Part shown: one piece after another, positions 26,922 through 34,709 of the stretch
Position numbering within the stretch: position 1 is the stretch's first letter
Layout: every line of letters begins with the position of its first letter
Assembly: GCA_038852315.1 (NCBI GenBank)
Contig: JAWCKF010000006.1
Location: 1-64,000, forward strand
DNA length: 64,000 bases
From: COMBO-56-21 sp038852315
GTDB taxonomy: Archaea; Thermoplasmatota; Thermoplasmata; UBA10834
Reading direction: 5' to 3'
The notes under the pieces: model-generated
What the model saw: the letters and a program-made list of their open reading frames with translations, nothing else
The model's database searches: none
Told to the model about the DNA's origin: nothing
Position numbers and translations under genes: made by a program

Positions 26922-27584
26922 TTGGCATTGGGCAAGGGGAGCCGTTTCGTGGTTGCGTTTTTCGTCGCATTCGCGATCATGGGATTTGTCATTCCAGCTA
27001 CGGTCTCAGCAGTCTCGGGGAGTTACTATGTATGGACGGATTACAAGTCATTCACCAAGGGCAACATGGCCACACTCTTGAACACAGACCCCGTCCTGGT
27101 CTCAGGTTCCGCATGCGCAAACCACGTGTGCATGGTTTTCCAAGATAGCACATGGCTTGCGATTGGGTGGGTGGAAGGAAGGACTGCATGGGGTAGCACG
27201 AACGGGAAGCAGATGTACTACTACGATGAGTACGTCGGCGGTGTTTATTCCGGGGGGTTCCTCGGAAATGCTCCCTACGGCACGAACCACTCGTTCGTGG
27301 TGAGCTACCCCTTGGGAACCACCAACTTCTTCGCGGCCTATTTGGACGGTGTGGAGAAGAAGAGGACCCAGTTCCTGTATTCAACAGCGAGGCCGGAGAC
27401 TTCTGCGGAGTCCTCCGACAGCGGGAACCATATGTGGGGCCACGTCAAGGACATGAAGTATATGCTACAGTCGGGAAGGATCGTTAGGTGGTACCCGTGG
27501 GACGGGTTTGGAACCTTCGGCGCTGACCCGCCCTATCGTATAGAGTTGGTATCTCAGACCGAATGGTGGTATGACAAGACATAG
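26922..27584 (+). CDS. Secreted protein of unknown function
   Basis: A 220-residue protein with a clear signal peptide (RFVVAFFVAFAIMGFVIPATVSAVSG) and an aromatic-rich mature part with many Tyr, Trp and Gly (MYYYDEYVGGVYSGGF, FVVSYPLGTTNFFAAYLDG, EWWYDKT end). This suggests an extracellular beta-sandwich. Two Cys (SACANHVCMVF near residues 64-70) could form a disulphide. The TATA box CTTATATAG at 26881-26888 is 34 nt before the TTG start. The next secreted gene follows after 14 nt and is likely cotranscribed. No family recognised. Confidence 0.65.
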   Translation: MALGKGSRFVVAFFVAFAIMGFVIPATVSAVSGSYYVWTDYKSFTKGNMATLLNTDPVLVSGSACANHVCMVFQDSTWLAIGWVEGRTAWGSTNGKQMYYYDEYVGGVYSGGFLGNAPYGTNHSFVVSYPLGTTNFFAAYLDGVEKKRTQFLYSTARPETSAESSDSGNHMWGHVKDMKYMLQSGRIVRWYPWDGFGTFGADPPYRIELVSQTEWWYDKT

Positions 27585-27598
27585 AAGGAATATGTGAA

Positions 27599-28231
27599 GT
27601 GAGGAGAATGGCAAAGGATTGGCGCGCTTCGCTCAGACACTCGGTAATCATGAAACTGGCGTTCACTCTCGCGGTTGGTCTCGTGCTGGCTTTCCTTGCT
27701 CTCGCGATTATGCAAGGACAGACGCGGACTGATGATGAGATCCCGGCGCTTAGACCAAGAGGGTCAATCATCGTTGGGGCCGAGGTGGACACCGTCACCA
27801 GTGCAGAATCGCTGGTCGGATACTCGCTCGCCTCTCCTCAGGATGCGCCTGGAGATCTGGAGCTCAAGAGCATTCGCGTGCAAGCTGAGACCAAGACCGT
27901 GTACATGGTGTTCGCCCGCCCGTCTCTCACGCTCCCAAGCGAGTTGAGCTGGTCATGGTTACTCGACAATGATTGCTGGGTACTCGTTCAGTCACCCCAA
28001 GATTCAACGGTTAGCCCTGAGAAGCTCATAGACGACATCGTTGTTCAGAGCGGGGGTAGGGCAAGCCGTATCACCGTAGGTGGGTCGCCTGGGCTGATGT
28101 ACTGTCCGGGCGATTTGGATAGCGCTGTTCATTGGTGGTCGGGCGGGATTCACTACGCCCTTATCACTCCGCGAGAGACAGACTACTCCGACCTAGTCAC
28201 ATTCGCGGAAGCGATCGCCGCGCAGATGTGA
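27599..28231 (+). CDS. Membrane-anchored DUF4367-like protein (paralogue of the 30.6-31.2 kb gene)
   Basis: A 210-residue protein with an N-terminal anchor (LAFTLAVGLVLAFLALAIM) and an outside domain. The C-terminal part VGGSPGLMYCPGDLDSAVHWW...GIHYALITP and a final Asp-Leu-Val-Thr-Phe-Ala-Glu helix resemble DUF4367. The same pattern occurs in the protein at 30610-31245: GGCPGLITCPDDTGNIVAW, GRGYRLLT and DDLLRFCESV. The two are divergent paralogues lying on either side of the P1-P0-L1 genes. The function is unknown. The start is GTG at 27599, with ATG at 27608 possible. Confidence 0.7.
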   Translation: MRRMAKDWRASLRHSVIMKLAFTLAVGLVLAFLALAIMQGQTRTDDEIPALRPRGSIIVGAEVDTVTSAESLVGYSLASPQDAPGDLELKSIRVQAETKTVYMVFARPSLTLPSELSWSWLLDNDCWVLVQSPQDSTVSPEKLIDDIVVQSGGRASRITVGGSPGLMYCPGDLDSAVHWWSGGIHYALITPRETDYSDLVTFAEAIAAQM

Positions 28232-28458
28232 GAAGCCCTGCTACACTTCTGTCACGGAGGCTTTCACGCAGGCAACTGCTCTAGCGATGCCGCAGAGCGT
28301 GCTAGTTTGGGAGGTTCCTCACGCGCTCCTGCTACGAAAGTGGAGAGGAAGCTGCGATCCGAAACCCTTCCTCGTACCGGGCTGAGGGCCAGACGAGAGC
28401 CCCCTCTCTCATGCTGTCCACAAGCAACTGAGTTAGGGATGGAGATGGACTTCGAAGT

Positions 28459-28767
28459 CTATCCGAAGAGCGCACTCAGGCCCGCTGCGGCCTCTTCCTC
28501 GGAGACCTTCTCCTCCTTCTTCTTCTCCTCTTTCTTCTCTTCCTTCTTCTCAGCTGGCCCGGCTGCGGCAGGGGCTGCGGCGACAGGGGCCGCGACCGCC
28601 GTTGCGATCGCCTCGTCTATGTTCACGCCCTCGAGGGCCGCGGTCAGCGCCTTGACTCGCGCTGGATCTGGCGTGACGCCCGCGGCCTTCAGTACGGCCG
28701 TTATGCCTTCCTCTGTCACCGGCTTCTTAGCCGCGTGCAGGACCATCGCGCTGTACACATACTCCAT
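28459..28767 (-). CDS. rpl12: 50S ribosomal protein P1 (archaeal L12)
   Basis: A 102-residue acidic stalk protein. The N-terminal helical dimerisation domain (MEYVYSAMVLHAAKK...) is followed by an Ala-rich hinge (VAAPVAAAPAAAGPA), a Lys/Glu-rich linker and the conserved tail SEEEAAAGLSALFG, which contacts translation factor GTPases. It is the last gene of the L1-P0-P1 cluster, 22 nt after P0, with which it shares an identical C-terminal tail. Confidence 0.96.
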   Translation of the reverse strand: MEYVYSAMVLHAAKKPVTEEGITAVLKAAGVTPDPARVKALTAALEGVNIDEAIATAVAAPVAAAPAAAGPAEKKEEKKEEKKKEEKVSEEEAAAGLSALFG

Positions 28768-28789
28768 GTTTCTGCCTCCTTAGATTCCG

Positions 28790-29797
28790 TCATCCGAACA
28801 GTGCGCTCAGACCGGCCGCTGCCTCCTCTTCCGATACCTTCTCCTCCTTCTTCTCCTCTTTCTTCTCGGCCGGCTTGCCGGGACCTCCCTTGTCCTCCGG
28901 TGGCCTCGGGACGTTGGCGAGAGCGCTCCTGAGCTCGTCGTCAAGTGCGGCCGGCACCTTGGACGCGAGCGAGAGCATCTGTGCGTTGGCCTTCGCGAGC
29001 ATGAGCTTGATGGTCTCCTTGTTGGGTATGTCAGCGTTGACCGCGAGGTTGAGGGCGTTCATGTGCGCCTTAGCCAAGAGCGGTCCGATGGACTGCCTTG
29101 TCGGGTAAGCGATGAACACAGCGAGATTGAGCGCGCCCGCAGCAGCGCTCCTGACCTTGTTCAGAATCTCCGCTTCGTCGACCGCGAGGACATCCCTCTT
29201 GTAGACCATCCCGTCCTCGTACGCTGCGTGCAGGTCGAGACCTACGGTGAGCGGATATACCTCCAGCTTCGACAGGACGAGCGCCACCTCCCGTGGAATC
29301 CTCTCACCTTTCTTGACAAGCACCTTGTCCTTCTTGATGACGACCTTGCCCTGCTCGATCGCCGCTGGCAGGCCTGCCTTCTGCAGCTCGCCGACTATAG
29401 GTCCGGGCTTGAAGGGTGTCTCGCCCGCCTTTATCTCGATGTCCTCAGGGGCGACCTCGCCCCCCTTCGCCGGCATCTTTGTCTTGGTGGCATCGAGCTG
29501 CTTGTAGAGCTTGAAAGGGTTGAGGTCGGTCGTGACTATCGCGCACTGCCCCTCGACCGCCTCGGCGAGCTTCTCGACGCCCTTCCTTTCCTTGGATGCC
29601 TGCTCGAGCGCGATCTTCAGGAGGGTGTTCTTGAGCACGGTTATCTGCGCCTTGCCCCTGAGATTCGTCCTGATCGTCTGGAAGGCAGGCGCGGGCACTC
29701 CATGGATATCGATGACTCCGACGACCTTGCTCTTCGCTATCTGAGATGCGAGGCTCGCTACCGCCTCCTTCTTCCAGGGTGCAACATGGGCCGTCAT
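28790..29797 (-). CDS. rplP0: 50S ribosomal protein P0 (archaeal L10)
   Basis: A 335-residue stalk base protein. The N-terminal rRNA-binding domain (WKKEAVASLASQIAKSKVVGVIDIHGVPA; AQITVLKNTLLKIAL) is followed by the archaeal insertion (FKPGPIVGELQKAGLPA), helices that each bind a P1 dimer (residues about 215-300), a charged linker and the tail EEKVSEEEAAAGLSALFG. It anchors P1 dimers to 23S rRNA near the GTPase centre. It starts 1 nt after the L1 stop, so it is translationally coupled. Confidence 0.96.
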   Translation of the reverse strand: MTAHVAPWKKEAVASLASQIAKSKVVGVIDIHGVPAPAFQTIRTNLRGKAQITVLKNTLLKIALEQASKERKGVEKLAEAVEGQCAIVTTDLNPFKLYKQLDATKTKMPAKGGEVAPEDIEIKAGETPFKPGPIVGELQKAGLPAAIEQGKVVIKKDKVLVKKGERIPREVALVLSKLEVYPLTVGLDLHAAYEDGMVYKRDVLAVDEAEILNKVRSAAAGALNLAVFIAYPTRQSIGPLLAKAHMNALNLAVNADIPNKETIKLMLAKANAQMLSLASKVPAALDDELRSALANVPRPPEDKGGPGKPAEKKEEKKEEKVSEEEAAAGLSALFG

Positions 29798-29798
29798 C

Positions 29799-30437
29799 TC
29801 ACATCACCCTGTATGCCGGGCCCATAGTGGTCTTGACATAGACCGAGTGGATGTTCATCTTGCCCCGCTCGAGCTTCGATATGAGCCTCTTGAGCACCGC
29901 GTCGATGTTCTCAGCGATCTTCTCGGGGGGCATGTCCTTCGTGCCCACGGCGCAGTGGAACGTCCTCCTGTCCCTGCTCCTGACGGCCACGCTGCTCCGG
30001 AGCTTCTCTATCTGCGGCTTCGGGTCTGAGCCCGGCGGTATAGGCTTCGGCATCTTGCCCCTCGGCCCGAGGACTACGCCGAGCCGCTTGCCGATCGTGG
30101 GCATGAGGGGCGCCTCAGCGAGGAAGAAATCCCCGCTCGCAGCGAACTTCCTGGCCTTAGCCTTGTCCGAGGCGATCTTCTCGATCTCGTCGGGCTGGAT
30201 CACGATGTCCGCGACGCCCTTTGCCTTGACAGCCATCTCCGAGCTGCCGAACACACCTATCCTGACCGGTTTCCCGCGGCCGTTCGGAAGGACGATCTCC
30301 TCTTGGATCCTGTTCTTAGGATTGGACAGGTCGATGTCCTTGAGGTTTATCGCGAGCTCCACGGACTCCAAAAACTTCCTCTGTTTCGATTCCGCCTGGA
30401 GCTTCTTTATCGTGTCTATTAGCTGCTGGTCAACCAA
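29799..30437 (-). CDS. rpl1: 50S ribosomal protein L1
   Basis: A 212-residue L1. Recognisable segments are FLESVELAINLKDIDLSNPKNR near residues 23-44, NGRGKPVRIGVFG, the second domain LMPTIGKRLGVVLGPRGKMP, and the end SVYVKTTMGPAYRVM. It binds the L1 stalk of 23S rRNA near the E site. In other archaea L1 represses its own mRNA. The start is TTG at 30437 after GGAGG. In most Euryarchaeota L11 is directly upstream; here about 2.5 kb with two other genes lies between them. Confidence 0.96.
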   Translation of the reverse strand: MVDQQLIDTIKKLQAESKQRKFLESVELAINLKDIDLSNPKNRIQEEIVLPNGRGKPVRIGVFGSSEMAVKAKGVADIVIQPDEIEKIASDKAKARKFAASGDFFLAEAPLMPTIGKRLGVVLGPRGKMPKPIPPGSDPKPQIEKLRSSVAVRSRDRRTFHCAVGTKDMPPEKIAENIDAVLKRLISKLERGKMNIHSVYVKTTMGPAYRVM

Positions 30438-30464
30438 GCCAGACCCCTCCGATGTAGTGCTTGC

Positions 30465-30479
30465 GAGCCCTGGGGGCTC
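30465..30479 (-). promoter_or_regulatory. Hairpin in the L1 leader
   Basis: GAGCCC-CCA-GGGCTC in the minus-strand leader, 28-42 nt before the L1 start and downstream of a TTATAAA promoter element (about 30515-30523). It might serve autoregulation by L1, but it lacks a visible copy of the asymmetric loop of known L1 sites. Confidence 0.3.
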
Positions 30480-30609
30480 TCCTACATGACTAGGGAGTGG
30501 AGCGAATGCAGATGGGGTTTATAATGGTTTGTCAGCTCCACTTGCACAGACAGGCAAAAGCATCGGGCCCAAGCACCCGCCCCTGCAGTTGCTGGGGGTC
30601 GTTACCTCC

Positions 30610-31245
30610 TCAGGGCTCAGAAACGGATTCACAGAACCTCAGAAGATCGTCCGGGATTGTTCCTACGGCGGTCAGCAGCCTGTAACCTCGCCCGTCCATG
30701 CACCATGCGACGATGTTGCCAGTATCGTCCGGACACGTGATAAGTCCAGGGCAACCCCCAATCATCACGGCTTTCGTACGGCCCTGATTCAACTCCACAA
30801 CGCAGTTTATATAGGAAGCTGGGTCGGGCAAACCCTCACTTACATAGAGGATCCAGTATCCCTTTGACAGGATGTCCCGTGACATCAAGGGCGTTTCGGT
30901 TGGCAACTGAATTCGTCCGGATACCAGTTGCAGCCAGGCTGTCCCCCTATCAATGAAGATCCCCTGGAATTGGAAACCGTCGGCCAACCACTTGGGCAAT
31001 CGCACATCCTGACCTAGGATTGATTTTGCCTGATCTACCGAGTACACCCTCTCAGGGCATAACGGTGGCCCGGGCGGGTAGAACGGCGCGCTCTGTGATT
31101 CATTCCTATCGGCTGGCTGGACTGCTATCATAGCCAGTTTCAGCGACAGCACCACGAAAGCAACTACCCAGAGAACGGACAGACCATTTCTCGACAACGC
31201 CTTTGTCTTCGGTTTCATCAGGACTACCTCCCCTAGCTGCTTCAC
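30610..31245 (-). CDS. Membrane-anchored DUF4367-like protein (paralogue of the 27.6-28.2 kb gene)
   Basis: A 211-residue protein with an N-terminal membrane anchor (GLSVLWVVAFVVLSLKLAMIAV) and an outside domain: PLCPERVYSVDQAKSILG near residues 60-77, LPKWLADGFQFQGIF near 83, then AVMIGGCPGLITCPDD and GYRLLT near 165-195. The arrangement fits DUF4367, seen in bacterial anti-sigma-like and sporulation-associated proteins. The start may be the ATG ten codons in (31218). It sits between L11 and L1, divergent from the flavoprotein gene. Confidence 0.7.
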   Translation of the reverse strand: MKQLGEVVLMKPKTKALSRNGLSVLWVVAFVVLSLKLAMIAVQPADRNESQSAPFYPPGPPLCPERVYSVDQAKSILGQDVRLPKWLADGFQFQGIFIDRGTAWLQLVSGRIQLPTETPLMSRDILSKGYWILYVSEGLPDPASYINCVVELNQGRTKAVMIGGCPGLITCPDDTGNIVAWCMDGRGYRLLTAVGTIPDDLLRFCESVSEP

Positions 31246-31565
31246 ATTAACCTGCCGAGAGAATGACCATCGGTGCGAAGAACATCAGTCCGATGAAGAT
31301 GGTAGTCAATTCACGCCCCACTCTCGAATCACTTATTCACGAATACGCCGTTCACGCTCTTTTCTTCGCTCGTTACCTCATACCCCTCCTACTATTCGCA
31401 CGCTCGATAGCCTTGGCACGTTTCGCTCTCGCAAGTCAAAGCCCGCTCAGTGTTTCCGCCTGTTCTCAGCATCCTGACCGGCGATTCAAATGCCAGCCGG
31501 ACCGACCCGAAGGGAAACCCTTTAACTGTAACGATGTTATTCGCGACTTGTAGGGGAGTGGGCCG
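31246..31565. other. 320-nt intergenic region between divergent genes
   Basis: No convincing gene. It is less GC-rich than the surroundings and carries CCCTTTAACTG at 31518-31528, a plausible TATA element for the flavoprotein gene. A 96-codon plus frame here has no protein-like character. Confidence 0.5.
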
Positions 31566-32972
31566 ACGGCTAGGAGGATAGTCATCATCGGCGGAGGGTG
31601 TGGCGGTGGCACAGCCGCGCAGTTCGCGAGGAAGACCGACAGGACGGCCGAGATCACGGTCATCGAGCGTGAGACGTACCCGCAGTACTCTCGGTGCGGC
31701 CTTCCCTATGGGATATCCGGCGTGATTCCTGAGCTGACGAACCTGATCGAGGCTCCTGAGGAGCGCATGAGGAAGAACAGGATCAATCTGATGCTGGGCT
31801 CAGAGGTCACGAGGGTGGAGCACGACAAGAGGCTCGTGCATGTGAAGACCCCTGACAAGGAGCTCGAGCTGCCATACGATTCGCTCGTGCTCGCAACGGG
31901 CGCCAAGGCGGTGGTCCCGCCCATAAGGGGCGTGTTCAAGGAGGGCGGGAAGCCTGGTGAGCTGAAGAAGGGCGTGTTCGTCCTCAGGACGATCGAGGAC
32001 GCAAGGGGCATTCAGTCGCTCGGATACAAGGGCAAGCGGGCCGTGGTGATAGGTGCAGGACTGGTCGGGCTCGAGGTGGCGGAGGCGCTCATGATCAGAG
32101 GCTGCAAGGTCACGATAATCGAGTACCTCTCGAACTGCATACTCGCCATGGTCGACGACGACATGGCCCAGATGATGGCAGAGGCGATAGCCAAGCACGG
32201 CGTGAAGCTCTTCACGGAGCACCAGGTCGTCGAGGTGCTCGGGGAGGAGCGCGCTACAGGCGTCGTCGCCGTGAACAGGAAGACCAACGAGGAGAGGGAG
32301 TTCATCGCTGACCTCATCGTCGTCGCGACGGGCCAGAGGGGCGAGACGGAGCTCGCAAGGCAGATCGGTTGCGAGGTCGGCGTCACGAAGCAGATAGTCG
32401 TCAACGACAGGTGTGAGACCTGCGTCAAGGACGTGTATGCTGTGGGCGACTGCACCGAGTACCCAGACTTCGTCACGAACAGGCCGTACGTGAGCGGGCT
32501 CGGCACGATCGCCGTGAAGATGGCCATGGTCGCGGGCGTCAACGCCGCCGGAGGCGACGAGCGCCTCCCGAGGGGCTTTCTGATAACGAGGGCCACGGAG
32601 CCGTTCGGGTGCCAGGTCGCCGCAGTTGGCCCGACCACGCCTCAGCTGGAGGCCGCGGGCATAAAGCCCCTGGTCGGCAAGGTGCGGGCGTTCACGCTCC
32701 CCGACTACTACCCTGGCAGGAAGGAGATCTATGTCAAGGTCCTCGCACACCCGGAGACCGGCAAGATACTCGGCGCGCAGATCGTGGGCGAGGACCGCGT
32801 GCACATGAGGATAAACGCGTTCGCTGTCGCGATACAGGCGGGCATGACCGTCCAGGAGCTCGCGCAGCTCGAGACCGCGTATTGTCCGCCGGCGGCACCG
32901 ACGGTCGACCCGATAACTATCGCGTGCGAGGCCGCGAAGCTGAAGATGGCAAGGCTGCCCAGGCCGGGCTGA
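31566..32972 (+). CDS. FAD/NAD-dependent CoA-disulfide reductase / NADH oxidase-like protein, probable non-ATG start
   Basis: A pyridine nucleotide-disulphide oxidoreductase of about 468 residues. The FAD motif RRIVIIGGGCGGGTAAQFAR begins at the extreme N-terminus, the redox Cys lies in YSRCGLPYG (about residue 46), the NAD motif is VVIGAGLVGLEVAEALM near 160, and the FAD-binding VYAVGDCTE lies near 290. The late AYCPP segment fits CoA-disulfide reductases. The FAD motif is preceded only by GGG AGT GGG CCG ACG GCT AGG after an in-frame TAG (31551). ACG at 31566 is the most likely start, 7 nt after TAGGGGAG. The first GTG (31722) would remove the FAD fold. Confidence 0.85.
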   Translation, partial: TARRIVIIGGGCGGGTAAQFARKTDRTAEITVIERETYPQYSRCGLPYGISGVIPELTNLIEAPEERMRKNRINLMLGSEVTRVEHDKRLVHVKTPDKELELPYDSLVLATGAKAVVPPIRGVFKEGGKPGELKKGVFVLRTIEDARGIQSLGYKGKRAVVIGAGLVGLEVAEALMIRGCKVTIIEYLSNCILAMVDDDMAQMMAEAIAKHGVKLFTEHQVVEVLGEERATGVVAVNRKTNEEREFIADLIVVATGQRGETELARQIGCEVGVTKQIVVNDRCETCVKDVYAVGDCTEYPDFVTNRPYVSGLGTIAVKMAMVAGVNAAGGDERLPRGFLITRATEPFGCQVAAVGPTTPQLEAAGIKPLVGKVRAFTLPDYYPGRKEIYVKVLAHPETGKILGAQIVGEDRVHMRINAFAVAIQAGMTVQELAQLETAYCPPAAPTVDPITIACEAAKLKMARLPRPG

Positions 32973-32973
32973 C

Positions 32974-33447
32974 TCAGAACAGTCCCTGGTAGCCGCCCTC
33001 TTCTATCTCCTTCATCACTACCTTGGGGTCCTTCCCGTCTATCGTGACGCCCATGGAGACGCAGGTCCCCACGACCTCCTTGAACCTCGCCTTCTTGTCC
33101 TTGCCGAGCATCGAGTCCTTCTTCATCTCCGCTATCTTCTGCACCTGCTCGGCCTTCAGGTTGCCTATCTTGGTCGCCTTGGGGCTCCCGCTGCCCTTCT
33201 CGACGCCGAGCTCCTTCAGTATCAGCGCGGACACGGGCGGCGTGCCCACCTTGATCTCGAACGACTTCGTCTTCGGGTCGACGATGAGCGTCACGGGCAC
33301 CTTCATGCCCGCGAAGGCCTTCGTCTTCTCGTTGATCGCGTTCACGACCTGTATCACATTCACGCCCAGCGGTCCCAGGGCAGGGCCCAGGGGCGGCCCT
33401 GGCGTGGCCTTGCCGCCGTCGACCAGCACATCCAGCTTCTCTGCCAT
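32974..33447 (-). CDS. rpl11: 50S ribosomal protein L11
   Basis: A 157-residue L11. The start MAEKLDVLVDGGKATPGPPLGPALGPLGVN has the conserved Pro-rich loop that contacts thiopeptide-type sites on 23S rRNA, and the C-terminal rRNA-binding domain carries KMKKDSML-like residues and GTCVSMGVTIDGKDPK. It forms the base of the GTPase-associated region. It follows spt5 by 3 nt. Its stop is one nucleotide from that of the convergent flavoprotein gene, which separates it from L1. Confidence 0.96.
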   Translation of the reverse strand: MAEKLDVLVDGGKATPGPPLGPALGPLGVNVIQVVNAINEKTKAFAGMKVPVTLIVDPKTKSFEIKVGTPPVSALILKELGVEKGSGSPKATKIGNLKAEQVQKIAEMKKDSMLGKDKKARFKEVVGTCVSMGVTIDGKDPKVVMKEIEEGGYQGLF

Positions 33448-33450
33448 CGC

Positions 33451-34386
33451 TCATCTCTCCTTCTCAAGAACCCTAACATGATCTCCGCGGATCGTGACGG
33501 GTATCGGCACCATCGCCTCGAACAGCTCGACAGTGATCTCCTCCTTGTTGTGGTCGATCTGCTGCACCCTGGCCTTCTCGCCCTTGAACGGGCCCGCGAT
33601 GAGCTCGACGATGTCGCCCTCAACTATGCCCGAGACGGCTGGCTTCGGCGTCAGGAAGTGCTCGATCTCTGCAAAAGTCGTCTCGCCTTTGACTATGCCC
33701 CTGGTCCTCCGCACGCCCTTCACAAGGTCCCTCAGCCCGTCCGTGTTCATCGCCTCGACGAACACGTAGCCTCTTATGGTCGCGGGCGAGAGTATCGCGA
33801 ACACGCCTATCGACGGCTTGGGTTTCGCCCTCGAGGCTATCGAGTCCGCGACGGTCTTCTCGTGACCTATGGATGTCTTGACCGCGAGCATGGATTGCCT
33901 GGCGGTCGCCTGGAGAGTCGCGACGTCGTTCATGCTCGGGTTCTCCTTCAGATGGGCGTTCACCAGCACGGTTATCTTGTCCCCGTACCTGGCGCCCGTC
34001 GGAGAGGTGACCCTGAGGATGAAGGTCTTCTCTTGGCCCGGCATCATCTCGAAGAGCTTCTCGTTCGCAGGCTCCGCGCTGGGCGTGTTCTCCCAGACGA
34101 GTCCGATCGCGTCGTAGAGCTTGACGATCCACTCGGGCGACCCTTCCTCGGTGGCCGAGAACACGGTGTCAACCTTTATCGAGAGCGTGTGCGGCTGCCC
34201 GTCGTCCGGCACTCTTATCGACATCTCGAACTCCGTCGAGTCACCCGACGCGATCATACGCTTGGTCTCGCCCTGGATGTTGAACTGCAGCGCTTTCTGC
34301 ACGGGCGGCGGAGGCGCAGGAGCCGCTGCCACCTCCTTCTTGGGCTCCTCCTTCTTCTTCAGGTCCAGGTTATCAAAAAGCCCCAA
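33451..34386 (-). CDS. spt5: Transcription elongation factor Spt5 with an N-terminal beta-rich extension
   Basis: A 311-residue protein. The C-terminal half is a normal archaeal Spt5: NGN domain about 168-250 (LAVKTSIGHEKTVADSIASR...IRGYVFVEAM) and KOW domain about 258-308 (VEGDIVELIAGPFKGEKARV). Spt5 with Spt4 clamps RNA polymerase for processivity. Before it are a Lys/Ala/Pro-rich linker (about 8-30) and roughly 130 extra residues with an immunoglobulin-like strand pattern (GDSTEFEMSIRVPDDGQPH, MPGQEKTFILRVTSPTGARYGD). Archaeal Spt5 is normally about 150 residues. It lies between secE and rpl11, its usual context. Confidence 0.92.
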   Translation of the reverse strand: MGLFDNLDLKKKEEPKKEVAAAPAPPPPVQKALQFNIQGETKRMIASGDSTEFEMSIRVPDDGQPHTLSIKVDTVFSATEEGSPEWIVKLYDAIGLVWENTPSAEPANEKLFEMMPGQEKTFILRVTSPTGARYGDKITVLVNAHLKENPSMNDVATLQATARQSMLAVKTSIGHEKTVADSIASRAKPKPSIGVFAILSPATIRGYVFVEAMNTDGLRDLVKGVRRTRGIVKGETTFAEIEHFLTPKPAVSGIVEGDIVELIAGPFKGEKARVQQIDHNKEEITVELFEAMVPIPVTIRGDHVRVLEKER

Positions 34387-34434
34387 TCACATCCCTCATC
34401 TCACAGTCTTGCATGGTCCTTCAACGCGCCGAAC

Positions 34435-34683
34435 TCATCCGAACGCGTTCCCGAGGAGCTTCGAGCCGTACTCGAAGATCCAGTATATCAGGAAACCGAG
34501 CCCTCCAATCAGTATCAGCCCTATGGCGACTATCTGCGTGACTCTGATGTACTCCTCGCCCGTGGGCTTCCGGGCCATCTTGATGACCCTCCCGTACTTG
34601 CCCTTGCCTATGTGCTTGGTCTTCTCCTCTATCCTGCGCTGGAGGTCCCACGACTTGTCGATTATCTCCTTTATCTCAGGCAT
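34435..34683 (-). CDS. secE: Protein translocase subunit SecE (Sec61 gamma)
   Basis: An 82-residue protein: an amphipathic N-terminal helix (DLQRRIEEKTKHIGKGKYGR), the conserved KMARKPTGEEY turn and one membrane helix (IVAIGLILIGGLGFLIYWIF). This is the classic SecE/Sec61-gamma layout, holding the two halves of SecY together. It lies between ftsZ and spt5, an arrangement known in Euryarchaeota. Confidence 0.93.
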   Translation of the reverse strand: MPEIKEIIDKSWDLQRRIEEKTKHIGKGKYGRVIKMARKPTGEEYIRVTQIVAIGLILIGGLGFLIYWIFEYGSKLLGNAFG

Positions 34684-34709
34684 GCGCGTTCCTTGTCCTA
34701 GTACTGGTA

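Noticed and set aside
28459..29797. Identical C-terminal tails of P0 and P1 as a recent duplication or gene conversion
   Set aside because: Shared tails on P0 and P1 are normal in archaea and eukaryotes, because both bind translation GTPases.
31263..31553. 96-codon plus-strand ORF between L1-side and flavoprotein genes
   Set aside because: Composition shows no protein-like pattern and it overlaps the likely promoter of the flavoprotein gene.
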